Shown: positions 11,273 to 20,406 of the stretch, one piece after another
Layout of the letters: each line of letters begins with the position of its first letter
Position numbering within the stretch: position 1 is the first letter of the stretch
Assembly (NCBI RefSeq): GCF_037042905.1
Contig: NC_087249.1
Coordinates: 8,614,001 to 8,678,000, forward strand
Reading direction: 5' to 3'
DNA length: 64,000 nucleotides
Origin: Lytechinus pictus
Lineage: Eukaryota; Echinodermata; Echinoidea; Temnopleuroida; Toxopneustidae
Notes under the pieces: generated by a model
The model's input: only the letters and a program-made list of their open reading frames with translations
Database searches by the model: none
What the model was told of the DNA's origin: nothing
Position numbers and translations under genes: made by a program

Positions 11273-12026
11273 TCTCGGTCTCAGTCTCACTCTCGCCTCT
11301 CGGGTTTTTTTTTTCTAAGTAAACATGTCAAAACTGTCCCACTTCCGAACACTGCATAGGAACAATGATAAGAATGAAAAGATCACATTCTTACCTCGTC
11401 TTCAGAAGGTAGATGCCTTTATCCAGAAGTTAAGAAATATGCGTCTTTTTCCGTTTTCCGGGGACGAATGATTTTCTCTTGTACCAGTGCCATGCAAGCT
11501 AGCTAGCTTAGCTCAGCTCGCAGCATATATTTGAGGCGGCGACGCAGACTAGACTCACCGCTTCCTAAAGGGAGCGGCTTTATGTTATATTTATATGCAA
11601 AGTTTAAATGTCCATATACACCAGCAAAGCGCGAAATTGTAACATAATTACTTCCGTATTTTGCTCAAAAACTGGGTTAGACTTTAATCAAGACAGCAGT
11701 ATTTTATTTGGAGTAAATAATAAAAAAAGGCTCACGCAATCCAAAAACAACAGTGCAGTTTTAGAGAGCGTGCACGTGATGAGGATCTAAGCAGATGATC
11801 CAGGGGAGGCGGGGGGTTGACATGAGGTCAGCTTATTGGAACATTGGAAGAAGAAAAATGCCCCTACCCCTACCTAGACGTAGACCAAAAGCTTCGGTCT
11901 CTGTTATGTTGGTTGTTCCGCTGAACTCCGTTGGCTCCACTCACCAAATACAGAGGAGAAATTTTATTTTAAAAATGTTAAAAAACTCTAGATCCTCGAA
12001 ACAGACGGCTGCCAGCTGTCTAACCC
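11273..12026. other. Non-coding stretch with a minus-strand splice-donor candidate
   Basis: On the minus strand GACGAG|GTAAGAATG at 11395/11394 is a strong splice-donor match. It follows a GC-rich stretch (about 11395-11560) with a TATA-like AAATATATG near 11527. All three minus frames of the would-be exon contain stops, so it could only be a 5' UTR exon. No supporting downstream exon was found. Confidence 0.2.
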
Positions 12027-12083
12027 CTACCATACAGAGGCGTCGATCCTGGGGGGGGGGGGCAGGGGGGGCGATCGCCCCAC

Positions 12084-12115
<32 letters not shown>

Positions 12116-12339
12116 TTATTTGGCAAGTCACCATAACATATATACAGTAGCACAACAGGCTTGCACAGGATGACCCACGAAAGCTCGAAAGCTTATTTCC
12201 AGTGGGGTCCTCAATATACAGAATTAAGATAATAAAATGTTAAAATTATACTATTTACATATTAAAAATGAAGAAAAAAAATCAGAATTTACTATTACCA
12301 ATAAATAAGATATATAGACAATAAATAAGATATATACAA

Positions 12340-12550
12340 GAATATAACGAAGAAGAAGAAGAAAAGAAGGAGAAGGAAGAGGAGGAACAGAAGAAGAGAG
12401 GGGACGAGGAGTAGAAGGAGACGGAAGAAACTGATAACGAAGGGAAATAAATAAGGAGAACAACAACAGCATAAACGTGACGACAATAACAACAAGAAGA
12501 GGAGAATAGGAAGAAATAAAAGAAATAGAAAGAATAGAAGAAAGGACATA
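12340..12550. repeat. Purine-rich (GAA)n-like low-complexity tract
   Basis: Long runs of GAA, GGA and related triplets on the plus strand lie in the 3' UTR assigned to element A. The apparent minus-strand proteins here, rich in Ser, Leu and Phe, are artefacts of the CT-rich complement. Confidence 0.85.
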
Positions 12551-13020
12551 TCGAAGCTTCAATCAAACTATGTAAAATACATAATAATTTTTTTTCAATT
12601 CAATTCAATTCATGTATTTTCTCTTTCAATCTTTTTACATTTACAATGATAGTTCAATATACATATTTACAAAATATAACATTTAAATCATTTTTTTTAT
12701 AATACAATAATACCATGAAATCGAAAGGGAAGGAGACCAACTAAAAAGCAGAGCTTGTAGGGTGAAGGCCCCCTTTTATAAGTAAATTTTATGAATTAAA
12801 AATAAGATAAAATAAAGAAATAAACAATATATATATATATATATAATGAATAAAAAAATTAAAAGAATAAAAATTAAATTAAATAATAATAAAAATAAAT
12901 GATTCAGTATACACTGTATACAGAAATCATAAAACGATTAAACATATATACAAAGAGAAATTAATAAACACATTTACATATTAAGTTCTGAATTACATTA
13001 CTTTGGGAAAAAACGATAAT

Positions 13021-16000
13021 CTAATATGAATTCAGAAGATATTTTTTAAGTTTTCCTTTGAAATTGTGTATTGAATTACATTGTATAATATCCTTTGAAA
13101 AAGAATTCCATAATTTTGGACCAGTAAAAACAAATGTCTTCTGTGCAAACGATGTTCTATTCAGAGGTAAATGAAAGGAACTCGCCTGGCGAGTGAAGTG
13201 TTTATGAATTGTATCATTTTTTATAAACATATTATTAAAAGGTAACGGTAATTGTTTATTGATAAACTTGAACATTAACTGTCCGAGTTGAAAAGAATAT
13301 AAATCTTTAATCTTCAAGACTTTATTTCTCAAAAACAGAATATTTGTATGTGCCCTGAATTCTGCATGACTAATAATACGAATCACTCTTTTTTGTAAAA
13401 TAAAAAGTCTATTAATTTGATAGTTCGCTGCATTACCCCACGCAACAACTCCGTAATTCAAGTAAGGTAAAATTAACGTTGAATACAATGATAACAAAAT
13501 ATAATGGGGTAAGAAGTAACTTAATTTTCTAATGACACCGATGTTGCGAGCAATGATTTTACAAATATTATCAATATGTGCTTTCCAAGAAAGTTTGTCG
13601 TCAATGATCAGTCCCAAAAATTTAGTAGATCGCACTCTTTGAATGACAATATCATTTAAAATTACATCTTTTGGTACACTCGTAATCTTGTTGCTAAATA
13701 GCATGTAGCTAGTTTTTTCTAGGTTAAGAGAGAGTTTGTTAGCTGTTATCCAATTAGACACATTTTTTAGTTCGTCATTGAATATTTGCGTCAATTGCTC
13801 TGGGTCGGGGTGCGACAGAAATATATTAGAGTCATCAGCGAAAAGTATAAATTGGAGCAATCTAGATGACATATCAATATCATTTATATAAGTAATGAAC
13901 AAAAGTGGGCCAAGAATGCTGCCCTGTGGAACTCCACAAAGGACAGGTTTACGTTCAGAAATATTACAATCAAGTGAAACGAACTGTGAACGCCCGGTTA
14001 GATAATTCTTGAACCACTTTAGTGGTTCCCCTCTTATTCCATAATGAGAAAGTTTATAAAGGAGAATGTTATGATCAACTGTATCGAATGCTTTTGAAAA
14101 ATCTAAAAACAAACCAATCGTATTCGAAGACTTGTCATAAGCTTTGGCAACTGTTTGAACCAAAGAAAGTATTGCGTGGGAAGTGCTACTCTTTTCCCGG
14201 AAACCAAATTGAGTATCGGATAGGATGTTGTGCTTTTTAAAAAAACATATGGTTCGTATGTGAACCAATTTTTCAAGAATTTTAGATAAGTTTGTAAGCA
14301 ATGAAATCGGTCTGTAATTACTTGCTAAAGAACTATCACCTTTTTTTAAGACTGGTATTATCTTAGAAATTTTCATTGATTTTGGAATATTTCCCGATGA
14401 TAATGACAAATTGAATATATAAATAAGAGGGTCAATTATATAATTCATAGTTTTTAGTAAAAGGTTGTTATCAATGTTATCAAATCCTGCACTTTTATTT
14501 GATTTTAGGCTAGATATAATTTTAATTATCTCCTGTGCGTTCGTAGGAGAGAAAAACATAGAACTTTGATTTCTATCCCCCAGATATTGATGAAATGAAT
14601 GGGAGTTTGTTGGTATACTTCTAGAGAGCTTAAATCCAACTTGTGAAAAGTAATTGTTGAAAATATTTGCCATCTGAACTTTATCTTCAATAATAGAATC
14701 ATTATGCATAAGCTTAGTTATCTTTGAAAACTTTGGTCCATTATTGATGGTAGAATTGATCAATTTCCATGTTTTTTTAAGATCATTCTTGCATTGATTA
14801 AATTGATCATGGTAATATGCCTTTTTAGCAGTACGGATGACCCCTGTAAGTGTATTCTTATAATTAGTATATTGGCTCCGAGTATTCTCAGTTAATCTTG
14901 ATATATATTTATAGTATAATCGATTTTTTCTATTTATCGAACGAAGAATTGAATTCGTTATCCAAGGTAGTCTGGGTGATCTTTTATAATTTTTGGACTT
15001 GGGCTTTGCAAAGGGAATATTTTCATTAACATGACTCATGAAGATATCAATAAATGTTTCGTAGGACTCGTCAACACATTCTGTACTAAATACATCATCC
15101 CAAGATTCTTCTTCTAAACTCTGTTTCAAACGAGATATATTTATATCATTATACACACGCCTCTTAGATACGTAATCGGGAAGTTTGTTTGGCTGATATT
15201 GATTAGAACAATACATGAAAATTGGGAAATGATCAGACATGTCTGAAATAATTATACCAGCTTTAAATTCTGAACGTATATTGGAGAAAAAATTGTCAAT
15301 CAGAGTTGCGGAAGTATTAGTGATTCTAGTGGGTCGAGAAATAAGTGGCAAAAAGGAGGCAGAAAGGAATGTCTCTAAAAAGTCATTTGCAAAAATATTA
15401 GTATCACTCGCTAACAGGTCATAGTTAAAGTCTCCCATTATGATACATCTTTTGTTTTGAACAGAATGATAATGTAGTAAATTATTTAAAGTGTCTAGAA
15501 AATCAGCACTATTGCTGCGAGGAGGCTTATAAACAACTCCCAATACAGTTTTTCTGTTATCACGATCACTAATTTCAATAAATAAAGTTTCTGCAGTTTC
15601 ATTCATTAAATTCATGTCTTCGATAATAACATACTCAAATTGACTCGGCACAAAAATTGCAACACCACCACCAATTTTATCAACACGATTATTTGTAAGT
15701 ATATCATAACCTGGGAGTGCATTCATATTAATATATTTATCTGACAGCCATGTCTCAGTTAAACCTATTACTGTATTTTGGGGAACACCTGAGTTATCTA
15801 AAAATAAACGAAATTGTTCAAAATTCTTGTTAAGGCTTCTGATATTTAGATGCAAAATAGACAAGCAGGAAGAAGGTAAACCTTTGAAAATGTTTTTGGC
15901 TGAAGCCTGAGTGTAGTAGTTTGAGGATATGACACTCGAAGCCCCATCATTTGGATCTAAATCAATTTTAAGTTCATCATTGTTAGCTCCAATATTATTA

Positions 16001-16053
16001 ATAACATCATTGGAATCATTGGAAATGTTCGTAATCATATCAAAGTCAATCAT
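13021..16053 (-). CDS. Non-LTR retrotransposon ORF2: endonuclease-reverse transcriptase, intact
   Basis: This is a 1010-residue polyprotein with no stop or frameshift. An AP-type endonuclease domain spans roughly residues 60-290, with motifs LNIRSLN, LTETWLS, GDFNYD and SDHFPIF. The reverse transcriptase spans about 510-770, with NYRPISLL, QFGFREKSST, LDFSKAFDTVDH, GVPQGSILGPLLF and the catalytic FADD box. A C-terminal 'thumb' region ends in FTGPKLWNSF, a motif common in this group. The enzyme would nick genomic DNA and copy its own RNA at the nick (target-primed reverse transcription). The start MIDFD lies 50 bp after the ORF1 stop. An unbroken frame of this length suggests recent insertion; whether it is active cannot be told. 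Confidence 0.93.
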   Translation of the reverse strand: MIDFDMITNISNDSNDVINNIGANNDELKIDLDPNDGASSVISSNYYTQASAKNIFKGLPSSCLSILHLNIRSLNKNFEQFRLFLDNSGVPQNTVIGLTETWLSDKYINMNALPGYDILTNNRVDKIGGGVAIFVPSQFEYVIIEDMNLMNETAETLFIEISDRDNRKTVLGVVYKPPRSNSADFLDTLNNLLHYHSVQNKRCIIMGDFNYDLLASDTNIFANDFLETFLSASFLPLISRPTRITNTSATLIDNFFSNIRSEFKAGIIISDMSDHFPIFMYCSNQYQPNKLPDYVSKRRVYNDINISRLKQSLEEESWDDVFSTECVDESYETFIDIFMSHVNENIPFAKPKSKNYKRSPRLPWITNSILRSINRKNRLYYKYISRLTENTRSQYTNYKNTLTGVIRTAKKAYYHDQFNQCKNDLKKTWKLINSTINNGPKFSKITKLMHNDSIIEDKVQMANIFNNYFSQVGFKLSRSIPTNSHSFHQYLGDRNQSSMFFSPTNAQEIIKIISSLKSNKSAGFDNIDNNLLLKTMNYIIDPLIYIFNLSLSSGNIPKSMKISKIIPVLKKGDSSLASNYRPISLLTNLSKILEKLVHIRTICFFKKHNILSDTQFGFREKSSTSHAILSLVQTVAKAYDKSSNTIGLFLDFSKAFDTVDHNILLYKLSHYGIRGEPLKWFKNYLTGRSQFVSLDCNISERKPVLCGVPQGSILGPLLFITYINDIDMSSRLLQFILFADDSNIFLSHPDPEQLTQIFNDELKNVSNWITANKLSLNLEKTSYMLFSNKITSVPKDVILNDIVIQRVRSTKFLGLIIDDKLSWKAHIDNICKIIARNIGVIRKLSYFLPHYILLSLYSTLILPYLNYGVVAWGNAANYQINRLFILQKRVIRIISHAEFRAHTNILFLRNKVLKIKDLYSFQLGQLMFKFINKQLPLPFNNMFIKNDTIHKHFTRQASSFHLPLNRTSFAQKTFVFTGPKLWNSFSKDIIQCNSIHNFKGKLKKYLLNSY

Positions 16054-16103
16054 TATTTACATAAAACACCAGTATAATATAAACATATATGCGTAAGAGA
16101 GTT

Positions 16104-16835
16104 TTACTTAATTTTGTTCAGATCCTCTTCTCGATGAATTGCAACCGGTGGAACATTCGGGCTCTTCCTCACCAGAATGGTGCCATTCACTGTCCATAAG
16201 AACATGTATCCCGCCTTCTTTCTCTCGTCATTCGCCTTCTTCAGGAGAGACTTCTTAGCTGGGGCTAGATTTTCGTTGAGAAACACCTTTCCTTCATCTC
16301 TTGAGAAACCCAGTTGACGGGTTGATGTTTCCCTCAGTTTTTTCCGGCCTGAGTATAGAGTATCCCTCATCCTTCTGGTCGTGAATCTAACGATGATTGG
16401 TCTGGCTGGACCACCTTCTCTTCTCTGACCAAGTCGATGTGTCACATCAATGTCGTCGTTGGATACCTCTGGTGAAATTTTCTTCATGACGTGAAGGACA
16501 GCCTCCCTCACATTCTCACCTTCCTTGTCAGGAACACCTGCCACTTCTAAGTTGATCCTTCTGTGATATTGATCCAAATCATTCACTTGGTGTTCAAGTG
16601 TCGTCATCTTTGCTTTCAGATCCTCATTTTCTTTCTTCATAGAAGCATTCTCACTACTCAGCCTTTTCACCTCGCAGGTGAGCTCATCCACTTTATCGCT
16701 AAAGAACTCAGCAGATTTTCGAAGTTCATCTTGACCAGATTTAATTTCATTGAGTTGTGATGTTAGTGTTTTGTTTAGTTTTTGAAGTTCAGACTTGATT
16801 TCAATGAAATCTTCGTAGTAGAGAAGAGAAAAGAA
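16104..16835 (-). CDS. Non-LTR retrotransposon ORF1 (coiled coil plus RRM-like), N-terminally truncated
   Basis: The frame is open from 16835, just after an in-frame TAG, to the stop at 16104, about 243 residues. No convincing start remains, so the true N-terminus was lost by 5' truncation. The first ~110 residues are a heptad-rich coiled coil (FIEIKSELQKLNKTLTSQLN onward). They are followed by an L1-ORF1-like RNA-binding region with INLEVAGVPD, DVTHRLGQ and PIIVRFTTRRMRD, then a basic C-terminal part. ORF1 proteins of this type trimerise and coat the element RNA. It is partner to the ORF2 at 13021-16053. Confidence 0.82.
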   Translation of the reverse strand, partial: FFSLLYYEDFIEIKSELQKLNKTLTSQLNEIKSGQDELRKSAEFFSDKVDELTCEVKRLSSENASMKKENEDLKAKMTTLEHQVNDLDQYHRRINLEVAGVPDKEGENVREAVLHVMKKISPEVSNDDIDVTHRLGQRREGGPARPIIVRFTTRRMRDTLYSGRKKLRETSTRQLGFSRDEGKVFLNENLAPAKKSLLKKANDERKKAGYMFLWTVNGTILVRKSPNVPPVAIHREEDLNKIK

Positions 16836-16857
16836 CTAGGTCAGTATTCAGGCTAAA

Positions 16858-18024
16858 TCAACCGTACAACATATCATTTGCATCTTCTTTTTGACTCTCA
16901 AGTGAAAGATATTCTTTCAATTTCCTCTTAAAATGCAAAAAGTTTCCTATTTCCTTTATATCATTGGGAAGGGAATTCCAATGTTTTATAGCATTGTAAT
17001 AAAATGAGTTACCAATACTACCTACCCTTTCTGGTAAGCAAAAATTGAAATGGCTGTTTCTTGTATTATAGTTATGTATTTCGGTAACTAGATTAAAGTT
17101 TGATCCAATGTAATGATTCGATCTATTGTGATAGATTTTATGCACGTGGTGCAAAATAAGCTGTTTTGATCTTTTGTTGACTTCAAGAAAACCTGCTCCA
17201 GAGAGTTCGGTGTAGCCAACATGGGTTCTGGGACCAGAACAGCTAATGAATCTAACCATTTTATTCTGTATAATTTTCAACTTCTTTTTATCGAGTTCGC
17301 TTATGCCACTAAACCAAGCAGGGTTGGCATAGTCAAATAAACTCTGAATAAGAGCAAAACAGAGAATACGCCTTGCTTTTTGATCCATACAACTTTGATA
17401 CCTGTACAAAAATTTCAAACGGGCATTCGCCCTTTTTACGATTGATTCTACTAAAGATGAAAATGAAAGGGAGCTAGTCAACTCAATGCCTAAATACTTT
17501 ACAGATTCTTTCCTATGAATTATCTTATTATTGTATGATACTTCAAATTCAAATGAAGTTTTATGATTACTTTTAGAACAAAACAGAATGCTTTCGGTTT
17601 TGCCTAAGTGTAACGATAATCTATTATCAGTCATCCAATCGACACATGTAGACAGCTGTTCGCTAAGTTTTTCCTCAACAAATTTTGGGTTGGCATTTGA
17701 ACAAAGTAGTACGCTATCATCTGCATACAATAATAATTTACAGTCAGCTTTTAAACAAATAGACATGTCATTGATATAAGTTGAAAATAGGATTGGGCCT
17801 AAAATACTTCCCTGTGGAACTCCACACGTTATAGGCATAATTTTGGAACAAATATCGCGAATAGCCACTACTTGATGTCGATTCGACAAGTAGGATTTGA
17901 ACCATGCTACAGTAGCCTGGTTAAAACCCATTATTTGTAATTTTTTCAATAAGATGCCGTGATTAACTGTATCAAATGCTTTTTGAAGATCTAGGAGTAC
18001 CATCCCAACGAATTGTCCCTTATA
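16858..18024 (-). pseudogene. Element A ORF2, C-terminal part: RT core and thumb
   Basis: The conventional frame starts at 18003, but homology continues six residues upstream to about 18021, where the frame is lost by an apparent single-base deletion. It carries LDLQKAFDTVNH, GVPQGSILGPILF, the catalytic YADD box and a C-terminal motif YYNAIKHWNSLP. The stop is at 16858-16860. No internal stop interrupts it. The 3' UTR is missing here because element B is inserted 20-25 bp after the stop. Confidence 0.88.
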
Positions 18025-18729
18025 GACATATTTGTTCTCAGATAATCAGTCAAGTGAATAAGGCATGTCTCAGTCGAATAGTCATGTCGAAAACCTGACT
18101 GATATTCGTAAATCATATCATTTTCTTTAAAATATTTTTCGATCTGAACACATACCGCCTTTTCTAGAATTTTGGATACTATGCTTAAAACACTGATAGG
18201 TCTATAGTTTTCAACAGCAGTTTTATCTTTCTTCTCATGAATAGGAGTTACTTTTGCAATTTTCATATCCTCTGGGAAAGTGCTAGTAAAGATAGATAGA
18301 TTTATTAAGAAATTTAATGGTTTGTACAAACTCTTTGCTCCTTCTTTTAGAAATTTAGCAGGTATCAAATCTAACCCAGTGCTTTTTGATACATTTAATT
18401 TACGCAACTCATTAAAAATGAATTGATCACTAACAGGTAATAATTCAAATTTATCTTGGCTTATACCCTTTTTTTCATAAAATTTACGAATGTTTTCACT
18501 GTCTGCACTGAAAATGTCTTTGCAAGATGGAAGTTTATCTACCAACGTAGCTGCGACATTTGTAAAATAGGAATTGAATTCATTGGAAATAGTTATCTTA
18601 TCATGACATAATTCTCCGTCAATTGAAACGACTAATTCTTGGTCCTTTCCATTTTTCTTTTTTAATCCCAAACTTTTTAGATTCTGCCAAAGTCTTTTAG
18701 AATCATTTTTATTTTCTTCTATTTTATTC
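17991..18729 (-). pseudogene. Element A ORF2, middle part: linker and RT fingers
   Basis: The frame runs NKIEENKNDSKRLWQNL through the early reverse-transcriptase motifs VTPIHEKKDK, NYRPISVLSIVSKILEK and YQSGFRHDYSTETCL, and closes at 17991 after a shift. It joins the upstream part at about 18728 and the downstream part at about 18024, each through a small indel. Sequence on both sides fits without loss of domain content, so the damage looks recent or could be a sequencing error. Confidence 0.85.
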
Positions 18730-20376
18730 TAATTTGGCCTTTTTCACCTCTCTTTGAACCATATTTCTTAATTTCTTGTATCTTTTGGAAAGCGTGTCAT
18801 AATCCTGATCGCTTAGATTTTTCTTCATTTTTTTATACGCCACATTTCTTTCTCGAATAAGAGAAATAATATCTTTAGTCATCCAGTTTTCTGATCTCTG
18901 TTTAATTCTAATCCGTTTTTGAGGCGCTATCATATTCAACGTTGAAATAAAAGTATTTTGAAAAACTGACCAAGCCTTATTTACGTCAGTGCATTGGGTT
19001 AAATCTGACCAATCAACGGCAGACAGTTTAAGATTGAAAGATTCTTCGCTATATTTTTTCAACGATCTGATATCAGTGGTTCTGTGAACACCTATAGCCA
19101 GCCTAATTTTCTTTCGTGTACAGAAAGTAAAAGAATGGTCACTTATACCAAGATCAATAACACCACTTTGACTTATTTTTTGTTCGTTATTACAAATCAC
19201 ATGGTCCAATAAAGAAGAACATGTGTGAGTGACACGGGTTGCATCTTTGATGAGTTGGCTAAATCCATGAAGACTCAATAAGTCAGTATATTTTTTAGCC
19301 AGTGGAGATTTCTGAAAAAGACAAACATTCATATCGCCTAAAAGTATAATTTCATCATCTTTCTTTAATATATCGAGAATATTTGACATCTTCTCAATAA
19401 ATTGATTGCTTTTCGGAGGCCTATAAATGACGCCAGCAATAATTGGTTTTGATCTTGGTAGAAGCAAATTAATCCACAGTGATTCAGAATCACCTGTACT
19501 TAAAACATCTATGATATTGAATGCAATATCATTTCGGACATAAAAACATACACCACCCCCAGAGCCTGATAATCTATCATTGCGTATTACTTTGTATCCA
19601 TCTATATTGATTTCTTCATCGTTCACCGAGTTATTTAGCCATGTTTCTGTGAAAGTAATGACTGCAAGATTCTTTCTCTTAAAAAGAATTCGAAGTTCTG
19701 AAATTTTTGGTAGAATAGATCTAACATTTAGATGTACAAAGTGAAGGCCTTTTACAGCAAATATGTTTTCAAAATCTTGATAAAGTAAACTTGAATCCTT
19801 CGAGCTTTTTTGTTGTAAATTTGGCTCTGGAATGTTTTCGGGTACCCGAATTTCTTTCTCACAGTTTACAATAGTATTATTGTAGTCGTCAAATAAAGAT
19901 TCACAGAAAGATGGTAAAAAACAGGTTGAACAAAACCATTCCTCATCGGGGCTCAAATATAGATTTGAATATATTTCCAGGCTTATTTCTTGACAGTGAA
20001 TATGATACCATCTTTTACAAGTGGAACAAAGAAGGCCGCACTGATTTGATTTTACTGGTTTTTCACAGTTTCCACATGGAAACTTAAATTTTGGGCCTGG
20101 GTTTGATTCAATATCACCAGACAATAATAAGAGAAGGAAAACAATGATTTTGGTCACTTCCGTATTCATTAATTCTATGGAAGGGATCAATTTGTTTTGA
20201 AAATAATAAAAGTACAATTTGGGATATATCATTCTGAAGTTTATTTTTTCATAACAAATCGTTTTGCAGGTAAAGTCGTGCATAAACACAGAACTCACCA
20301 GGTCAATTGATCTGTTATATAAATCAAAATTTCCCATTTCCATCTTTGCCATCATAGTATCATATTCTTCCATCAA
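18724..20376 (-). CDS. Element A ORF2, N-terminal part: 2A-like peptide, PHD finger, endonuclease
   Basis: The open frame is 550 residues. The likely start is Met70 (20169), giving a 26-residue leader with a hydrophobic run (IIVFLLLLLS) directly before GDIESNPGP (20092-20118), an exact match to the 2A consensus in which the Gly-Pro bond is skipped by the ribosome. A C4HC3 PHD finger follows, with metal ligands at residues 101, 104, 117, 120, 125, 128, 149 and 152. An AP-type endonuclease comes next (HLNVRS, TFTETWLN, GDMNV, SDHSF). The frame is lost at about 18728 before the reverse transcriptase. In sea urchin elements such leaders are known to act both as 2A sites and as signal sequences; activity here is inferred. 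Confidence 0.9.
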   Translation of the reverse strand: MMEEYDTMMAKMEMGNFDLYNRSIDLVSSVFMHDFTCKTICYEKINFRMIYPKLYFYYFQNKLIPSIELMNTEVTKIIVFLLLLLSGDIESNPGPKFKFPCGNCEKPVKSNQCGLLCSTCKRWYHIHCQEISLEIYSNLYLSPDEEWFCSTCFLPSFCESLFDDYNNTIVNCEKEIRVPENIPEPNLQQKSSKDSSLLYQDFENIFAVKGLHFVHLNVRSILPKISELRILFKRKNLAVITFTETWLNNSVNDEEINIDGYKVIRNDRLSGSGGGVCFYVRNDIAFNIIDVLSTGDSESLWINLLLPRSKPIIAGVIYRPPKSNQFIEKMSNILDILKKDDEIILLGDMNVCLFQKSPLAKKYTDLLSLHGFSQLIKDATRVTHTCSSLLDHVICNNEQKISQSGVIDLGISDHSFTFCTRKKIRLAIGVHRTTDIRSLKKYSEESFNLKLSAVDWSDLTQCTDVNKAWSVFQNTFISTLNMIAPQKRIRIKQRSENWMTKDIISLIRERNVAYKKMKKNLSDQDYDTLSKRYKKLRNMVQREVKKAKLE

Positions 20377-20406
20377 TCAAATAGGTATATATGGAGATAC
20401 GTGTAC

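Larger units (their letters stand above)
12588..16835 (-). mobile_element. Non-LTR retrotransposon (element B), 5'-truncated
   Basis: Element B reads on the minus strand: a 5'-truncated ORF1 (16104-16835), a 50-bp spacer, an intact ORF2 (13021-16053), then an AT-rich 3' UTR. It ends in three AATTG units plus an A8 run, seen on the plus strand as T8 followed by (CAATT)3 at 12588-12610. Domain order and the short repeated tail place it in the L2/CR1/Crack part of the Jockey group; the clade is not settled. It lies in the 3' UTR of element A, in the same orientation. A related 3' UTR fragment is at 53825-54050. No target duplication was recognised. Confidence 0.8.

Noticed and set aside
12251..12566. 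Three overlapping minus-strand frames rich in Ser, Leu, Phe
   Set aside because: They read the complement of a GAA/GGA low-complexity tract in a retroelement 3' UTR.
16836..16857. Target-site duplication for element B
   Set aside because: Compared with the sequence beside its 3' tail (about 12560-12595), no convincing match was found; elements of this group often leave none.
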